From Paenisporosarcina quisquiliarum (GTDB lineage: Bacteria > Bacillota > Bacilli > Bacillales_A > Planococcaceae), in NCBI RefSeq assembly GCF_027563315.1, contig NZ_JAMKBJ010000004.1:62001-126000 (forward strand): a stretch of 64,000 nucleotides of DNA, in the 5' to 3' direction. Below, piece after piece: positions 25,938-34,975 of the stretch. How positions within the stretch are numbered: the stretch's first letter is position 1; every line of letters begins with the position of its first letter. A program made the translations under genes and the position numbers. The notes under the pieces are model-generated. The model made no database searches, was not told where the DNA came from, and was given only the letters and a program-made list of their open reading frames with translations.

Positions 25938-27584
25938 TTACTCCTTTAAAGCCTTGATTTGAACAGTTAATTCATTGAAACGTTGGTCAAGCGCATCATA
26001 TCTCACATCGTGTTTTGGTATAAAACTGATTTCTCCTAGGATTGCCTGTCGCTCAGTCTCAAGCATTAATAGTTGTTGCTGTTGTGCTGTTTCTACTTGG
26101 CGATTTTGCCATTCTTTATAACTCATGTCGATTTTCTTCATACTTCCTTTTTCAAAGACCAACAGCTTGGTAGCGATTTTCTCAAGAAAGTATCGATCAT
26201 GCGTCACAAAGATGATGGTTCCCGAATACATCTCCAAAGTTTGTTCAAGCTGTTCGCGAGAAGGTAAATCCAAGTGATTGGTCGGTTCATCTAGCAGCAA
26301 TACATCTTTTTGTTCGAGCATGAACGCCATCAATTTCAATTTCAATCTCTCTCCCATACTCATCAAGCCAATCGGCAAGTGCCAATGTTCTTTCCCGAAC
26401 CCCAAGTTTGTCATCAATGTTTGAATCAATCCACGCGAATCAAAATCACGAGGAGCAAACCATTCATCCGGTGACTTTTCTTCTGGTAAATCATCTATGG
26501 ATTGTCGCAAGTAGCCTATACGCTTTGCATTTGTTTTCCACAGTTCTCCTTCGTATGGCTCTTCTTCCATAAGCATTCGTAACCACGTTGTCTTTCCACA
26601 TCCATTCGGACCTACGAGTGCCACTCTTTCTCCTTGCTTAATGGTAAATGAAGCATCTTTCCAAAGTGTGTGACTTCCGAAAGTCTTAGTAACGCACCTG
26701 GATTCAATCACGCGGTTTCCTTGCTTACGGTTTGCTTCTATTGAAAAAGATACTTTTTTCTCTTCTGTCGGTCGATTGAGTTCTGCTTTTGCTTTTTCTC
26801 CCTCAAGCCGCTTGCGTTTTGAACGGACCTGAGAATCCATTCTCTTTGCTTTTACCCGATGATATTCTTTAAATCCCTCTTGCTTCGTCGATTGTGAATG
26901 CGCTTTTGCAGACCAATTTTGAAGTTCAGAAATCTGTTCATCAATCCGGGCAATTTTCTTCTGTTGCACCTCATACAGGTGAGCCTGCGCTTTTCTTTGT
27001 TCTTCTTTATGATGGCGAAAAACCGAATAATTCCCTTCATATGCTTTGACACCTTGATGTTCTATCTCCCAAATCGAATCAGCCACTTCATCCAGGAAAT
27101 GCCGATCATGTGAAACGACCAGAACTGTTCCCTTATATCGCTTAACTTGTACGATTAATTCTTGTAGGCTCTGTTGGTCCAAATGATTCGTCGGTTCATC
27201 TAAAAGCAATAATTGAACCTTGTTCGAAAAAGCTTCCACCAATCTTTGTTTCATTTGTTCTCCACCACTCATTAATTCATATGCGCGACCTTTTGGGATA
27301 TGCCATTTTGGTAATCCACTCTTTTGAGCAAGAGAGAGTTCTTGTACTTCAGTTACTTGTTGCTTAAAATAATGCATCGAAGGAATGCCACCATACCACT
27401 GAATGAAACCTTTACTAGGCTCCATTTCATTCGCTAATACAGACAGTAGCGTTGATTTTCCTTCACCATTTGCACCGACAATTCCGATGCAGCCTCCAGA
27501 GTGGATATCCATTGTCACATCTTTCACAATCGTCTTCATTCCAAATTGAATCGATAAGTTTTGTAATTTCCCAAGTAATGTCAT
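25938..27584 (-). CDS. ABC-F ATPase, antibiotic-resistance (VmlR/Vga) type
   Basis: 548 residues with no membrane part. Two ATPase domains: GANGEGKST with MSGGEQMKQRL and LLLLDEPTNHLD, then GPNGCGKTT with MSMGERLKLKL and VLLLDEPTNHLD, joined by a long charged linker. ABC-F proteins of this size and linker bind the ribosomal E site and dislodge drugs such as lincosamides, streptogramin A and pleuromutilins; housekeeping ABC-F factors are the alternative. The second signature, MSMGE, deviates from LSGGE. GGGGG lies seven bases before the ATG. An attenuator-like leader precedes it, which favours the resistance role. Confidence 0.88.
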   Translation of the reverse strand: MTLLGKLQNLSIQFGMKTIVKDVTMDIHSGGCIGIVGANGEGKSTLLSVLANEMEPSKGFIQWYGGIPSMHYFKQQVTEVQELSLAQKSGLPKWHIPKGRAYELMSGGEQMKQRLVEAFSNKVQLLLLDEPTNHLDQQSLQELIVQVKRYKGTVLVVSHDRHFLDEVADSIWEIEHQGVKAYEGNYSVFRHHKEEQRKAQAHLYEVQQKKIARIDEQISELQNWSAKAHSQSTKQEGFKEYHRVKAKRMDSQVRSKRKRLEGEKAKAELNRPTEEKKVSFSIEANRKQGNRVIESRCVTKTFGSHTLWKDASFTIKQGERVALVGPNGCGKTTWLRMLMEEEPYEGELWKTNAKRIGYLRQSIDDLPEEKSPDEWFAPRDFDSRGLIQTLMTNLGFGKEHWHLPIGLMSMGERLKLKLMAFMLEQKDVLLLDEPTNHLDLPSREQLEQTLEMYSGTIIFVTHDRYFLEKIATKLLVFEKGSMKKIDMSYKEWQNRQVETAQQQQLLMLETERQAILGEISFIPKHDVRYDALDQRFNELTVQIKALKE

Positions 27585-27835
27585 CTAAAATCCCCCAATA
27601 TCGGAGCAATAAAAAAATCCTCCGTTTTAATACGGAAGGATTCACTGGTCATTTATAGTCATCACAAAAAAGCTCTTTCTATACGAAAAGAGTGGCGATG
27701 AAGGGATAAATGGGCAGACGAATCCAATTTCCGTTTTGCAAAAATGTTCATTTGCATCGAAATCAGATTAGAAATCCATCAGTCACCCGTCATCCCTTCA
27801 TACTTAGTAAAAAAATTATACCATAACACTTTTCA
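27585..27835 (-). promoter_or_regulatory. Attenuator-like leader of the ABC-F gene
   Basis: Minus-strand leader of about 230 bases. An extended -10 (TGGTATAAT, TATAAT at 27815-27820) starts it. ATGAAGGGATG (27801-27791) can pair with ATCCCTTCATC (27707-27697). Two terminator-like hairpins follow: CTCTTT/AAAGAG at 27673-27692 with six T, and AATCCTTCCGT/ACGGAGGATT at 27616-27642 with seven T just before the gene. A 31-codon ORF (MQMNIFAKRKL...) runs through the first hairpin. This fits drug-induced, ribosome-mediated attenuation as known for vmlR, vga and Listeria lmo0919; it is inferred. Confidence 0.7.
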
Positions 27836-27899
27836 ATTGACGCGCAATTTTGTCCATTTCGAAATCACTTACTAAACCATGCCATTTATCTGTCCTTTA

Positions 27900-28748
27900 T
27901 TAAAGTAATTTTTGAGCATATTCCTGAAAAATTTTCTCAAATTGAAAAGCTTCTGCCAAATGCATTGCCAGTAAAGATTCTTCAATATTTTTTCTACCCT
28001 TGGTTTCATTTCCAGTTTTGAACAAATAAACACCTTTTATGAATTTCATAATTACTTTTTCCAATAAATATGTTTCATCTATCTCTAACTGATCTATTAT
28101 CTTTATAAATTCGTTAGCCTCATTTATTCGATTATTTTCTAAACAAACTAAAATAATATTCTCAAGTGTATTAATGAGTGTTTCAAAACTCTGACGATCT
28201 TTATGAAAAATCTGAGTTTTTCTCATTATTTCTTTTGAAAGCACAATTGATGTTTCAATTGGTAGGTAAGAGATCGAATCTGCGAACAGGACCACATCAA
28301 ATTGTGTCCATACATCGCATTGAAAAAAATAGTCTGTCAAAAAAGCTACGTTATCATCAAAACCAACTTCCTCCCCCAATAAGCTTTTGTAATGAGATTC
28401 TAGAACAATAGCAGTTAGCTTCGAATAAATACTCGAAGTCTTCTCGTATATTAACCACTCTTCATCTACAAACCCTTTAAGCATTGTAGGATTATTTTCA
28501 ATTACTGCCTTAGATAAGAATTCCAGCGATGAAGGGATATTTGTTTTTTGTGATGAAAGGAAAACAAATTCACGCAATGAGACTTTTATTTTATTCAAGA
28601 GGTGAAGTAATTTTTCCAAGGTTATATCAGATTCCAACCTTTCAAACCTTGAAATAGTTGATTTAGAAACGTATTGATCCGCTAAATCCTCAATAGTTAA
28701 CCCTCTGCTTATTCTAATTTCACGAAATACTTCCCCATATAGCTCCAA
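27900..28748 (-). CDS. XRE regulator of Rgg/GadR/MutR type
   Basis: 282 residues. A helix-turn-helix (about 8-60: FREIRISRGLTIEDLADQYVSKSTISRFER) is followed by about 210 residues of helical repeats, the layout of Rgg-type regulators that bind short peptides. The C-terminal part is rich in Ile, Leu, Asn and Glu, with many AT-rich codons compared with its neighbours. The start is TTG at 28748, five bases after GGGGTG. It is divergent from a 52-residue peptide gene, with an inverted repeat ATTCCC-N6-GGGAAT in between. Target genes and ligand are unknown. Confidence 0.8.
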   Translation of the reverse strand: MELYGEVFREIRISRGLTIEDLADQYVSKSTISRFERLESDITLEKLLHLLNKIKVSLREFVFLSSQKTNIPSSLEFLSKAVIENNPTMLKGFVDEEWLIYEKTSSIYSKLTAIVLESHYKSLLGEEVGFDDNVAFLTDYFFQCDVWTQFDVVLFADSISYLPIETSIVLSKEIMRKTQIFHKDRQSFETLINTLENIILVCLENNRINEANEFIKIIDQLEIDETYLLEKVIMKFIKGVYLFKTGNETKGRKNIEESLLAMHLAEAFQFEKIFQEYAQKLL

Positions 28749-28762
28749 CTAAACACCCCAAC

Positions 28763-28780
28763 ATTCCCGTATAAGGGAAT
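28763..28780. promoter_or_regulatory. Inverted repeat between regulator and small-peptide gene
   Basis: ATTCCC-GTATAA-GGGAAT is a perfect 6+6+6 inverted repeat in the divergent promoter region; another TCCCAT half-site follows at about 28791-28796. Likely operator for the XRE regulator. Confidence 0.5.
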
Positions 28781-28865
28781 TATTTTTATATCCCATAAAA
28801 ACGTGTGACTATTGTTTTATAAACTTTTTCAAACAAGTTTCATTATTAATCAGGAGGTGATGAAT

Positions 28866-29024
28866 ATGAGAAAACTAACTAAAGAATCGCTTTTCAGAAT
28901 AGTCTCCCAAAAAATTAAGATAGTTAATCCTTTGAATGTCTCTACAGAAGTGATATTAAAAGAAATTCAATCTGACTTACTTTCAGAATTGAAACAGTAT
29001 AAAGAAAATAAGTCTAAAAGATGA
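28866..29024 (+). CDS. Small protein of 52 residues next to the Rgg-like regulator
   Basis: The ATG at 28866 has AGGAGG eight bases upstream, an optimal site, so translation is likely. The frame continues upstream to 28812 but without a ribosome binding site. The product is charged and helical (MRKLTKESLFRIVSQKIK ... SDLLSELKQYKENKSKR), with no signal peptide or membrane helix, so it does not look like a classic secreted pheromone precursor. I do not recognise it. Its position opposite the regulator suggests it is the controlled gene or a partner protein. Confidence 0.6.
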   Translation: MRKLTKESLFRIVSQKIKIVNPLNVSTEVILKEIQSDLLSELKQYKENKSKR

Positions 29025-29102
29025 AAAACATATGCTGAATGATTCTTCTTTAACTAATGTAATGGTGACATAAATTAGTAAAATTTTTATTTTAACAAAG
29101 AA

Positions 29103-29126
29103 CGTACGTAAATTAATTTACGTACG
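29103..29126. terminator. 24-base perfect palindrome after the small-peptide gene
   Basis: CGTACGTAAATT followed by its exact complement AATTTACGTACG, with no loop bases. The following CCTTTATG is only mildly T-rich. It could serve as terminator of the small gene, or as a protein-binding dyad. Confidence 0.5.
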
Positions 29127-29177
29127 CCTTTATGTGGGGACTCTTAAGCTCCTGTAATGATGTGGCAGAATCACAGT

Positions 29178-29537
29178 TCATTGACCAGTCACCTCGTTTT
29201 GCAGCTTTTTCGTCAATCCCTTAAATACCAATTCATATGAATGCGTAATACATTCTTTGAAAATGGCGTCGGGTAAAGACCCGTTTAGCGCAAGCGAATT
29301 CCAATGAGTCTTGTTCATATAGTATCCCGGTTTGATATCTTCATATTCTTCACGAAGCATGTCCGCACGGTGTGGTTCACATTTCACCGACAGGATCGGC
29401 GTCCCCGACTTATCATGTCCAAACATGGCAAACATTTTACCGCCTACTAAATAACGCTCTGCATTCCAGTCCTTTTGGTAATCAAACTTTGCTCCTGGAT
29501 GTCCCGCACACCATGCTTTCAATTCACTAACTTCCAT
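29178..29537 (-). CDS. MmcQ/YjbR-family protein
   Basis: 119 residues. Small CyaY-like fold protein of the MmcQ/YjbR family, recognised from WCAGHPGAKFDYQKDWN, MFAMFGHDKSGTPILSVKCEP, YYMNKTHWNSLALNGSLPD and a closing HSYELVFKGL. Function of the family is unclear; a DNA-binding role has been proposed. The ATG at 29537 follows the upstream GNAT stop after one base and has AAGGG seven bases before it, so the two genes are translationally close. The longer frame to 29561 is not needed. Confidence 0.87.
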   Translation of the reverse strand: MEVSELKAWCAGHPGAKFDYQKDWNAERYLVGGKMFAMFGHDKSGTPILSVKCEPHRADMLREEYEDIKPGYYMNKTHWNSLALNGSLPDAIFKECITHSYELVFKGLTKKLQNEVTGQ

Positions 29538-29538
29538 A

Positions 29539-30399
29539 TCAGAGCCCTTCTTCATGTACAAATTCTACGTGTATGGAATCTGCAATTTTACGATAGCCTA
29601 TCTCTTGATAGATTTTGTTTGAAGTTGGGTTCAGCATATCTGTATAAAGTACACAGAAGTCATAAGTTTTGAGCAGCTCTTCACTTCCTGCAGCCACCAT
29701 CGTCCGCGCATATCCTTTTTTTCGTTCCTCATGAGGGGTAAAGACGAATGATACGGTAACACCTCGATCTGAAGGCCGCGCTTTTTTCATCATCGATACA
29801 ACTTTTCCATTGTCTTCCCAGAAGAATACTTCTTTATCATCCAAAAATTGCTTCACACGTTCATTGATGGCTTCGATTGGCGTATTTTTAAGTCCCGTAT
29901 CTTGTTCAAAAGCTTTAAACCACTTTGCAAGTAGCGGCGCTTCGTCCTTCCTCGCATAACGCCACGAACCCGAACTTTTATCTAGGGATTGATCTACTTT
30001 ATCCAGTCGGTACAGACCTTGATCCATTAACACCCTTGCTCTACTTTCCGTCAGCTCCTGCCATTTTTCAGAAAAAGCGTTTACGACGTGCTTCACTCCG
30101 ACAGCCGACGGTACAGGGATTTCTCTTTTGAAAATTTCTTTCGCTGCAAAAGTCATAATGTCTTCCATTTTTGTTTCATCCATCACAATTAGATTTAGAG
30201 GATGAGGTGGTGTCATTTGAAAAAGAGCCACGATTTGATCGTCCACTTCCACTGTAGCCATGAACGGATTTTCATAACGCCCAGCTTTGATTCCTTGCAA
30301 CACTCCGTAAAACAAACTATATACATCTTCATTTTCCGTTAAAAACGGCTTAGCTTTGTCCTCAAAATCTTGAGGATTCAGAAACATTTTAAATTTCAT
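29539..30399 (-). CDS. GNAT-family N-acetyltransferase
   Basis: 286 residues. The C-terminal half has the acetyl-CoA loop FTPHEERKKGYARTMVAAGS and the end LYTDMLNPTSNKIYQEIGYRKIADS. The N-terminal half (about 1-140) is a second GNAT-like or lid domain, as seen in the preceding two-part GNAT proteins. Acceptor unknown. The frame is open to 30447, but GGGAG lies 10 bases before the ATG at 30399, giving MKFKMFLNPQDF. Operon with the YjbR-type gene. Confidence 0.86.
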   Translation of the reverse strand: MKFKMFLNPQDFEDKAKPFLTENEDVYSLFYGVLQGIKAGRYENPFMATVEVDDQIVALFQMTPPHPLNLIVMDETKMEDIMTFAAKEIFKREIPVPSAVGVKHVVNAFSEKWQELTESRARVLMDQGLYRLDKVDQSLDKSSGSWRYARKDEAPLLAKWFKAFEQDTGLKNTPIEAINERVKQFLDDKEVFFWEDNGKVVSMMKKARPSDRGVTVSFVFTPHEERKKGYARTMVAAGSEELLKTYDFCVLYTDMLNPTSNKIYQEIGYRKIADSIHVEFVHEEGL

Positions 30400-30506
30400 C
30401 TTACAATATCTCCCTATCGTTTTAATAGTAGATATTACACAATGCAACGTGGGATGTCATCCTTTTTTCCGAAATTTTTATACTCTTCAAACAAAAAACC
30501 ATCTCC

Positions 30507-31328
30507 CTACTCTTGGGAGATGGCTAAAAGTTGTTTGCGTTCCAGTTTCGTGACAACCAAAATACTGATTTCATATAGCAAGATCATCGGAATGAGCACC
30601 AACAGTTGACTAACAAAGTCAGGTGGGGTCATAAGTGCCGACACAACGCCCAAAATGATATACGACCATTTTCGGACGTTTTTCATATTTTCCGAAGTCA
30701 AAATGCCAATCGTAGACAGGAACATGGCGATGATCGGCAACTCGAATAAAAAACCGAGTGGAACTGTTGTCATGAGCAGGAAGTGGATGTATTCACTTGC
30801 CGATACCATTACTTCGAAGTTCACTTCACCGATGTTAATTAAAAATTGATAACTCAATGGATTCACCACAAAGTAACCGAATGCAATTCCCATTAGAAAA
30901 AGCAACAGCATTAACGGGGAATACAACCCGATAAAGCGGCTCTCATTATGGTTCAGACCTGGTTTTACAAACTGCCATATAAAATGAAATATAAATGGCA
31001 ATGAGAAACCAAGTGAAAGTGTACTGGAAATGGACATATAGAATTTTACAACTTCAAGTGGTCCGAGTACAATCAGCTCGTTACCTCTCGTAACGTATGG
31101 GAACCACATATTAATCGTGGAAAAGACAACAATGAAGAAAAATAGGAAAACGGCAACACTTTTTATGACTTGTTTTCGCAAATCCGATAAATGATCTACC
31201 AGTGTACCTTCATCGCCGACAGGAGTTACATCAGTATCAATCATTTCAGTTGTCGCCCCTACTTCTTCCTCCAATTTTTTGTCCAGTGGACTGATTATTT
31301 TCTTGTTGTGATGTTCGTATGGGTCCAT
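30507..31328 (-). CDS. tatC: Twin-arginine translocase TatC
   Basis: 273 residues, six membrane helices. TatC binds RR signal peptides and builds the pore with TatA. The core starts at LVDHLSDLRKQVIKS (about 43), contains FVKPGLNHNESRF in the first periplasm-equivalent loop region and ends with a Lys-rich tail. The 40-residue hydrophilic N-terminal extension before the core is longer than in most TatC proteins. It is the last gene of an operon with tatA, a GMC oxidoreductase and its Tat-signal small subunit, so it is probably devoted to that cargo. Confidence 0.95.
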   Translation of the reverse strand: MDPYEHHNKKIISPLDKKLEEEVGATTEMIDTDVTPVGDEGTLVDHLSDLRKQVIKSVAVFLFFFIVVFSTINMWFPYVTRGNELIVLGPLEVVKFYMSISSTLSLGFSLPFIFHFIWQFVKPGLNHNESRFIGLYSPLMLLLFLMGIAFGYFVVNPLSYQFLINIGEVNFEVMVSASEYIHFLLMTTVPLGFLFELPIIAMFLSTIGILTSENMKNVRKWSYIILGVVSALMTPPDFVSQLLVLIPMILLYEISILVVTKLERKQLLAISQE

Positions 31329-31340
31329 AAATTACACCTT

Positions 31341-31541
31341 CTATACGATTTCTGATTTCTTTTCTTCTTTTTTCACTGGTTCGTCGTCATCCATTAAACC
31401 TCTGGTCGACTTTTTGAATTCCGAAAATGTCTTCCCTACTGCCGAACCGATTTCAGGTAATTTCTTTGGTCCGAATACGATGAGTACAATGACAAGAATG
31501 ATAATTAATCCTGGTACACCTATTGATCCTAATCCACCCAT
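31341..31541 (-). CDS. tatA: Twin-arginine translocase TatA
   Basis: 66 residues. Short N-terminal membrane helix ([18 protein letters not shown]) followed by the [23 protein letters not shown] amphipathic helix and an acidic tail: the standard TatA/TatE layout. The frame extends much further upstream, but AGGAGG lies just before the ATG at 31541, and the extension is out of step with the upstream oxidoreductase gene, with which it overlaps. No tatB, as usual in Bacillales. Gap of 12 bases to tatC. Confidence 0.95.
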   Translation of the reverse strand: MGGLGSIGVPGLIIILVIVLIVFGPKKLPEIGSAVGKTFSEFKKSTRGLMDDDEPVKKEEKKSEIV

Positions 31542-31557
31542 TGGTATTCCTCCTTTT

Positions 31558-33270
31558 TTATACGAGTGATCCACTCGTTTTACTGTATTTGATGACACCT
31601 TCTGCGGCACGGTACGCGAGAGCACCGACTGTTCCTGTTGGGTTGTAGCCACCATTGTGGGCAAAGTTTCCTGCCCCGACGACAAATAGATTTTCGGCAT
31701 CCCAATGTTGCAGATAGTTATTCACTACCCCTTCTTCAGGAGTTAAACTCATGACCGTACCACCCGTGTTATGCGTCGTTTGATAAGGGACAATATCGTA
31801 TTGATCAATGGCACCTCGATTAACTACTGTTTTCGCGCCCATTTCCTTCATGATCTCTCCTGATTTTTCACTAATGAATTTGTGCAACGCGATATCTTGC
31901 TTAGTGAAGTTGTACGTAAGCTGCAATAAAGGTACACCATACGCATCTTTATACGTGCCATCTAGGGACAAGTAATTCTCTTTGTGTGAAATAGATGCCC
32001 CTTGAGCACCCACTGATAAGGTTCTTGTGAAATTATGGATTGATTGCTTTTTAAATTCTGCTCCCCAAGTTGGAGTGTCAGGTAGAGCTACGTTTGAGGC
32101 AATAGGTCTGGAACCTGTTTGTGTGATGGAAATATTTCCGCCATGAATGAAGTCCAGATTACTATGATCGAAACTATCACCATTAAAATCATCAATCGCC
32201 ATCCCTAATGCCCCAGCTCCCATGAACGTATTGTATTGATCATCGAAGAATCCAGTAGCTCCTGGAAGGATTTGATAACAATAATTCCGGCCAAGTGTCC
32301 CTTTTCCAGTATCGGGATTATATTGCTCGCCGATTTTGGATACCATTAATAACTTCGTATTATTGAACACATAACTTGTTAATACGACTACCTCCGCTGG
32401 CTGAATGAATTCTTCCCCAGTCAACGTATCTACATATCGAACTCCTGTCACTTTGTTTCCACTCTTTAAGACTTCAACTACGTTGGCGTGGAAACGAACA
32501 TCGAATTTGCCAGTTTTTCTTGCTGTCGGAACAACCGTAACTTCCGGTGAAGTCTTCGCTCCATACTCACAGCCAAATCGTTCGCAGAAGCCGCAATATT
32601 GACATGCATTGATTTGGGCACCATCTGGATTCGTGTAAGGCTCAGATAAATTCGCTGAAGGCATCATAAATGGATGGTAGCCCAGTTTAGTTGCTGCTGA
32701 TTCAAACTTCTTCAAGATATGCGTTTTTTTCATCGGCGGGGTCGGATAGTCAGACGATCTTTCCCCCCAATGAGGATTGTTATTTTCCCCTGAAATCCCT
32801 GCCGTTTTCTCAAATTTATCGAAATAGGGTTCTAGCTGATCATAGGTAAGTCCCCAGTCTTGCAAAATATAATCATTGGATAATTTATTAGGTCCATATT
32901 TTTTCTCTGTCATTGTTTTAATTTGGAAGTCGTAAGGTAGGAATCTCCAAGTTTGTCCATTCCAGTGTGTACCTGAACCACCCAATCCTTCACCGAGTAA
33001 GAAGGACCCCATCTGCCGCATCGGTAACGCTGGCATCTTTCGATTATTTCTGAATGTGATGGTTTCTTTGGATAGATTTTGCATCAATTCATAGCGAATG
33101 GCGTAGCGATATTCGTCATGCACCATGGAAAAATCTTCAGTTCCACGTTCTTGACCACGCTCTAGCCCCACTACTTTCAAGCCTGCTTTCGTACATTCTG
33201 CCGCAATAATACCGCCTGTCCATCCTACCCCTACCGTTACAACATCAACTTTTGGTAAAGTTTTCACCAT
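31558..33270 (-). CDS. GMC-family FAD oxidoreductase, large subunit of a sugar/alcohol dehydrogenase
   Basis: 570 residues. Rossmann FAD site [21 protein letters not shown] pattern [10 protein letters not shown], and the C-terminal [16 protein letters not shown] cysteine-rich stretch [13 protein letters not shown] is like that of membrane-bound gluconate/glucose dehydrogenase catalytic subunits, where such cysteines hold a [3Fe-4S] cluster. It has no signal peptide and likely leaves the cell folded, bound to the Tat-signal small subunit encoded upstream. No cytochrome c subunit is adjacent, so the electron acceptor (quinone?) is unclear. Confidence 0.9.
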   Translation of the reverse strand: MVKTLPKVDVVTVGVGWTGGIIAAECTKAGLKVVGLERGQERGTEDFSMVHDEYRYAIRYELMQNLSKETITFRNNRKMPALPMRQMGSFLLGEGLGGSGTHWNGQTWRFLPYDFQIKTMTEKKYGPNKLSNDYILQDWGLTYDQLEPYFDKFEKTAGISGENNNPHWGERSSDYPTPPMKKTHILKKFESAATKLGYHPFMMPSANLSEPYTNPDGAQINACQYCGFCERFGCEYGAKTSPEVTVVPTARKTGKFDVRFHANVVEVLKSGNKVTGVRYVDTLTGEEFIQPAEVVVLTSYVFNNTKLLMVSKIGEQYNPDTGKGTLGRNYCYQILPGATGFFDDQYNTFMGAGALGMAIDDFNGDSFDHSNLDFIHGGNISITQTGSRPIASNVALPDTPTWGAEFKKQSIHNFTRTLSVGAQGASISHKENYLSLDGTYKDAYGVPLLQLTYNFTKQDIALHKFISEKSGEIMKEMGAKTVVNRGAIDQYDIVPYQTTHNTGGTVMSLTPEEGVVNNYLQHWDAENLFVVGAGNFAHNGGYNPTGTVGALAYRAAEGVIKYSKTSGSLV

Positions 33271-33287
33271 TTAGATTCCCCCTTTTT

Positions 33288-34037
33288 CTAGTGCATACTA
33301 CCAATTGATTTTGGCTCGATTTTTTGGAATTCATCACTTTCAATAACATTGATGTATGCTGCTTGATGACCAGGGAATCCTTTCATTCTCCAACCATCCA
33401 TATTATTATTGCCATTGTAAATCGGATCCGCATAAGCACCTTCCAGAGTCGCAGCTCTTAATAGTCGGAAGAAAAAGGCTGAAGAGACACCCTTCATAGG
33501 TACTTCATCTTTTTGGAATGCAGTTAATATTTCATCCATTTGCTCTGCTTCTATTTTTGAAAATCCATTTTTGAAGCGAGTTTGAGCCTCACTCTCTAGT
33601 TTCGCTACGGCTTGCTTGAAAATCTCTGCACGCGTTAAATTACTTTGGTACCCTTGTGTAGGCGCCCCTGACGCAAAAGGTCCCTGCATATATTCTTTCG
33701 AGTTACTACCATACTGTCCTGCCAATTGATTATCGATAAAATAAGGGACTCCAAGATCGATGGCGCCTGGACCTAAATCGTCCTTCGGAAAGATGCGTTC
33801 CGTTGCATTGGCCAATATTTGAAACTCCCGATCGTTTGTAAAAAACATACGGCCTTTGTTTAACGCGGCTTCTTGTTTATGTTCGCCTGATTTCGTTTCC
33901 GTTGGTGATGTCTTTGAATTGTTAGCATTATACCCTATCAATCCACCAAGGAGACTTCCTCCAATCAACGCTCCCGTTGCCACACCCGAAGTTTTTAAAA
34001 AGTCACGTCTTGAAAAATTTTTCGTTTTCTTTGCCAT
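33288..34037 (-). CDS. Gluconate 2-dehydrogenase subunit 3-type protein with Tat signal
   Basis: 249 residues. The N-terminus has a twin-arginine signal, SRRDFLKTSGVATGALIGG, with a lysine-rich n-region. The rest matches the small (subunit 3) partner of GMC dehydrogenases: ANATERIFPKDDLGPGAIDLGVPYFIDNQL and AYADPIYNGNNNMDGWRMKGFPG. It should escort the large subunit through TatAC, whose genes follow in the same operon. GAGGAG precedes the ATG. First gene of the four-gene unit. Confidence 0.92.
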   Translation of the reverse strand: MAKKTKNFSRRDFLKTSGVATGALIGGSLLGGLIGYNANNSKTSPTETKSGEHKQEAALNKGRMFFTNDREFQILANATERIFPKDDLGPGAIDLGVPYFIDNQLAGQYGSNSKEYMQGPFASGAPTQGYQSNLTRAEIFKQAVAKLESEAQTRFKNGFSKIEAEQMDEILTAFQKDEVPMKGVSSAFFFRLLRAATLEGAYADPIYNGNNNMDGWRMKGFPGHQAAYINVIESDEFQKIEPKSIGSMH

Positions 34038-34174
34038 ACCTTCACTCTCCTCAATTAAAATAGACTATCTTATCAATTTTGGGGTATATAGGATTGTAAA
34101 TCTTTTGAATCACACTTTCACTATTAAAGGAACGAATATTCAGAAATTAGAATCATCATTTAGGAGGATTGCTT

Positions 34175-34819
34175 ATGCACACAAATCTAACGTTAAAAGA
34201 AATTCCTTTCTTTTTGGGATGGAAAGATGACAGTTTGGATGTCCAGTATGAATACGATACTACCACCGCAGATTATGAACTCTCTCAAATATACAATGTC
34301 CAAATTGAGGAAGATTTAAACCGTTTTCAAATAGTAGATTTACCTTCATGGAAAGTGGCGTATACAGAAGAAATAACCGCCATGCAACATCGTGTGTATT
34401 TTTATAGATCCACAGCCATTCTAATAATGTCGCTTTTAATTCTCATTCCTGCTGTTTTCCTCTATTTCTATCAAGATAATATGTGGGTTCTGATTGGCGG
34501 AGTTGCCTACACGCTCCTTTCTTTTTTCTTAGTAGAATCTTACAACCAAGCGTTATTAAATAAATTTCAATATCATTTTAAGAATCATTTACAGCTAGAA
34601 CAGCTGGTTGCAGCTAAATCGATCCCTTTTGAACCATCTGATCTCGACAAGAAGACATCTCCTGCAGTTGTTCGCAAAGATTCTTACCCACCAATCGTAG
34701 TTTCTAAAGTTGAGAAAGGCTCTGTGAATGAAGTTCGTTTTACAATGACTGAAGAAGGCATCAAACCCTTTGCTAAGGTTACAGAAAACTTATTCAATAC
34801 CCTTAATCAATCAACTTAA
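34175..34819 (+). CDS. Membrane protein of unknown function
   Basis: 214 residues. Soluble N-terminal part (about 1-75), two adjacent membrane helices (about 82-122: STAILIMSLLILIPAVFLYFY and VLIGGVAYTLLSFFLV), then a soluble tail of about 85 residues. I do not recognise a family. AGGAGG lies seven bases before the ATG at 34175; a TTG at 34169 is too near. It is divergent from the Tat/oxidoreductase operon and has its own terminator, so no shared role is implied. Confidence 0.75.
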   Translation: MHTNLTLKEIPFFLGWKDDSLDVQYEYDTTTADYELSQIYNVQIEEDLNRFQIVDLPSWKVAYTEEITAMQHRVYFYRSTAILIMSLLILIPAVFLYFYQDNMWVLIGGVAYTLLSFFLVESYNQALLNKFQYHFKNHLQLEQLVAAKSIPFEPSDLDKKTSPAVVRKDSYPPIVVSKVEKGSVNEVRFTMTEEGIKPFAKVTENLFNTLNQST

Positions 34820-34823
34820 ACTT

Positions 34824-34859
34824 AAAAATTGGAAAACCATTTTGGTTTTCCAATTTTTT
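34824..34859 (+). terminator. Intrinsic terminator
   Basis: Stem AAATTGGAAAACC with GGTTTTCCAATTT around ATTTT, followed by six T; ends the unknown membrane protein gene. Confidence 0.85.
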
Positions 34860-34870
34860 CTGTTTTAAAG

Positions 34871-34896
34871 TGAACTTTTTACGGTTGCCTTTCGTT
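34871..34896 (+). promoter_or_regulatory. ECF-type promoter of the sigma factor gene
   Basis: TGAACT (34871-34876), 16 bases, CGTT (34893-34896) with TTGCCTTTCGTTTA around the -10. This has the form of ECF promoters (TGAAC-N16-CGT). A matching copy precedes the surface-protein gene at 36465-36490, so the sigma factor probably activates both. Confidence 0.6.
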
Positions 34897-34975
34897 TACC
34901 AAATGAGAGGAAGTTGTGCACACTTTCGACCTTCTGTATGATATAAATAGAATGTTTGTACAGAGGGGGGTAAAA

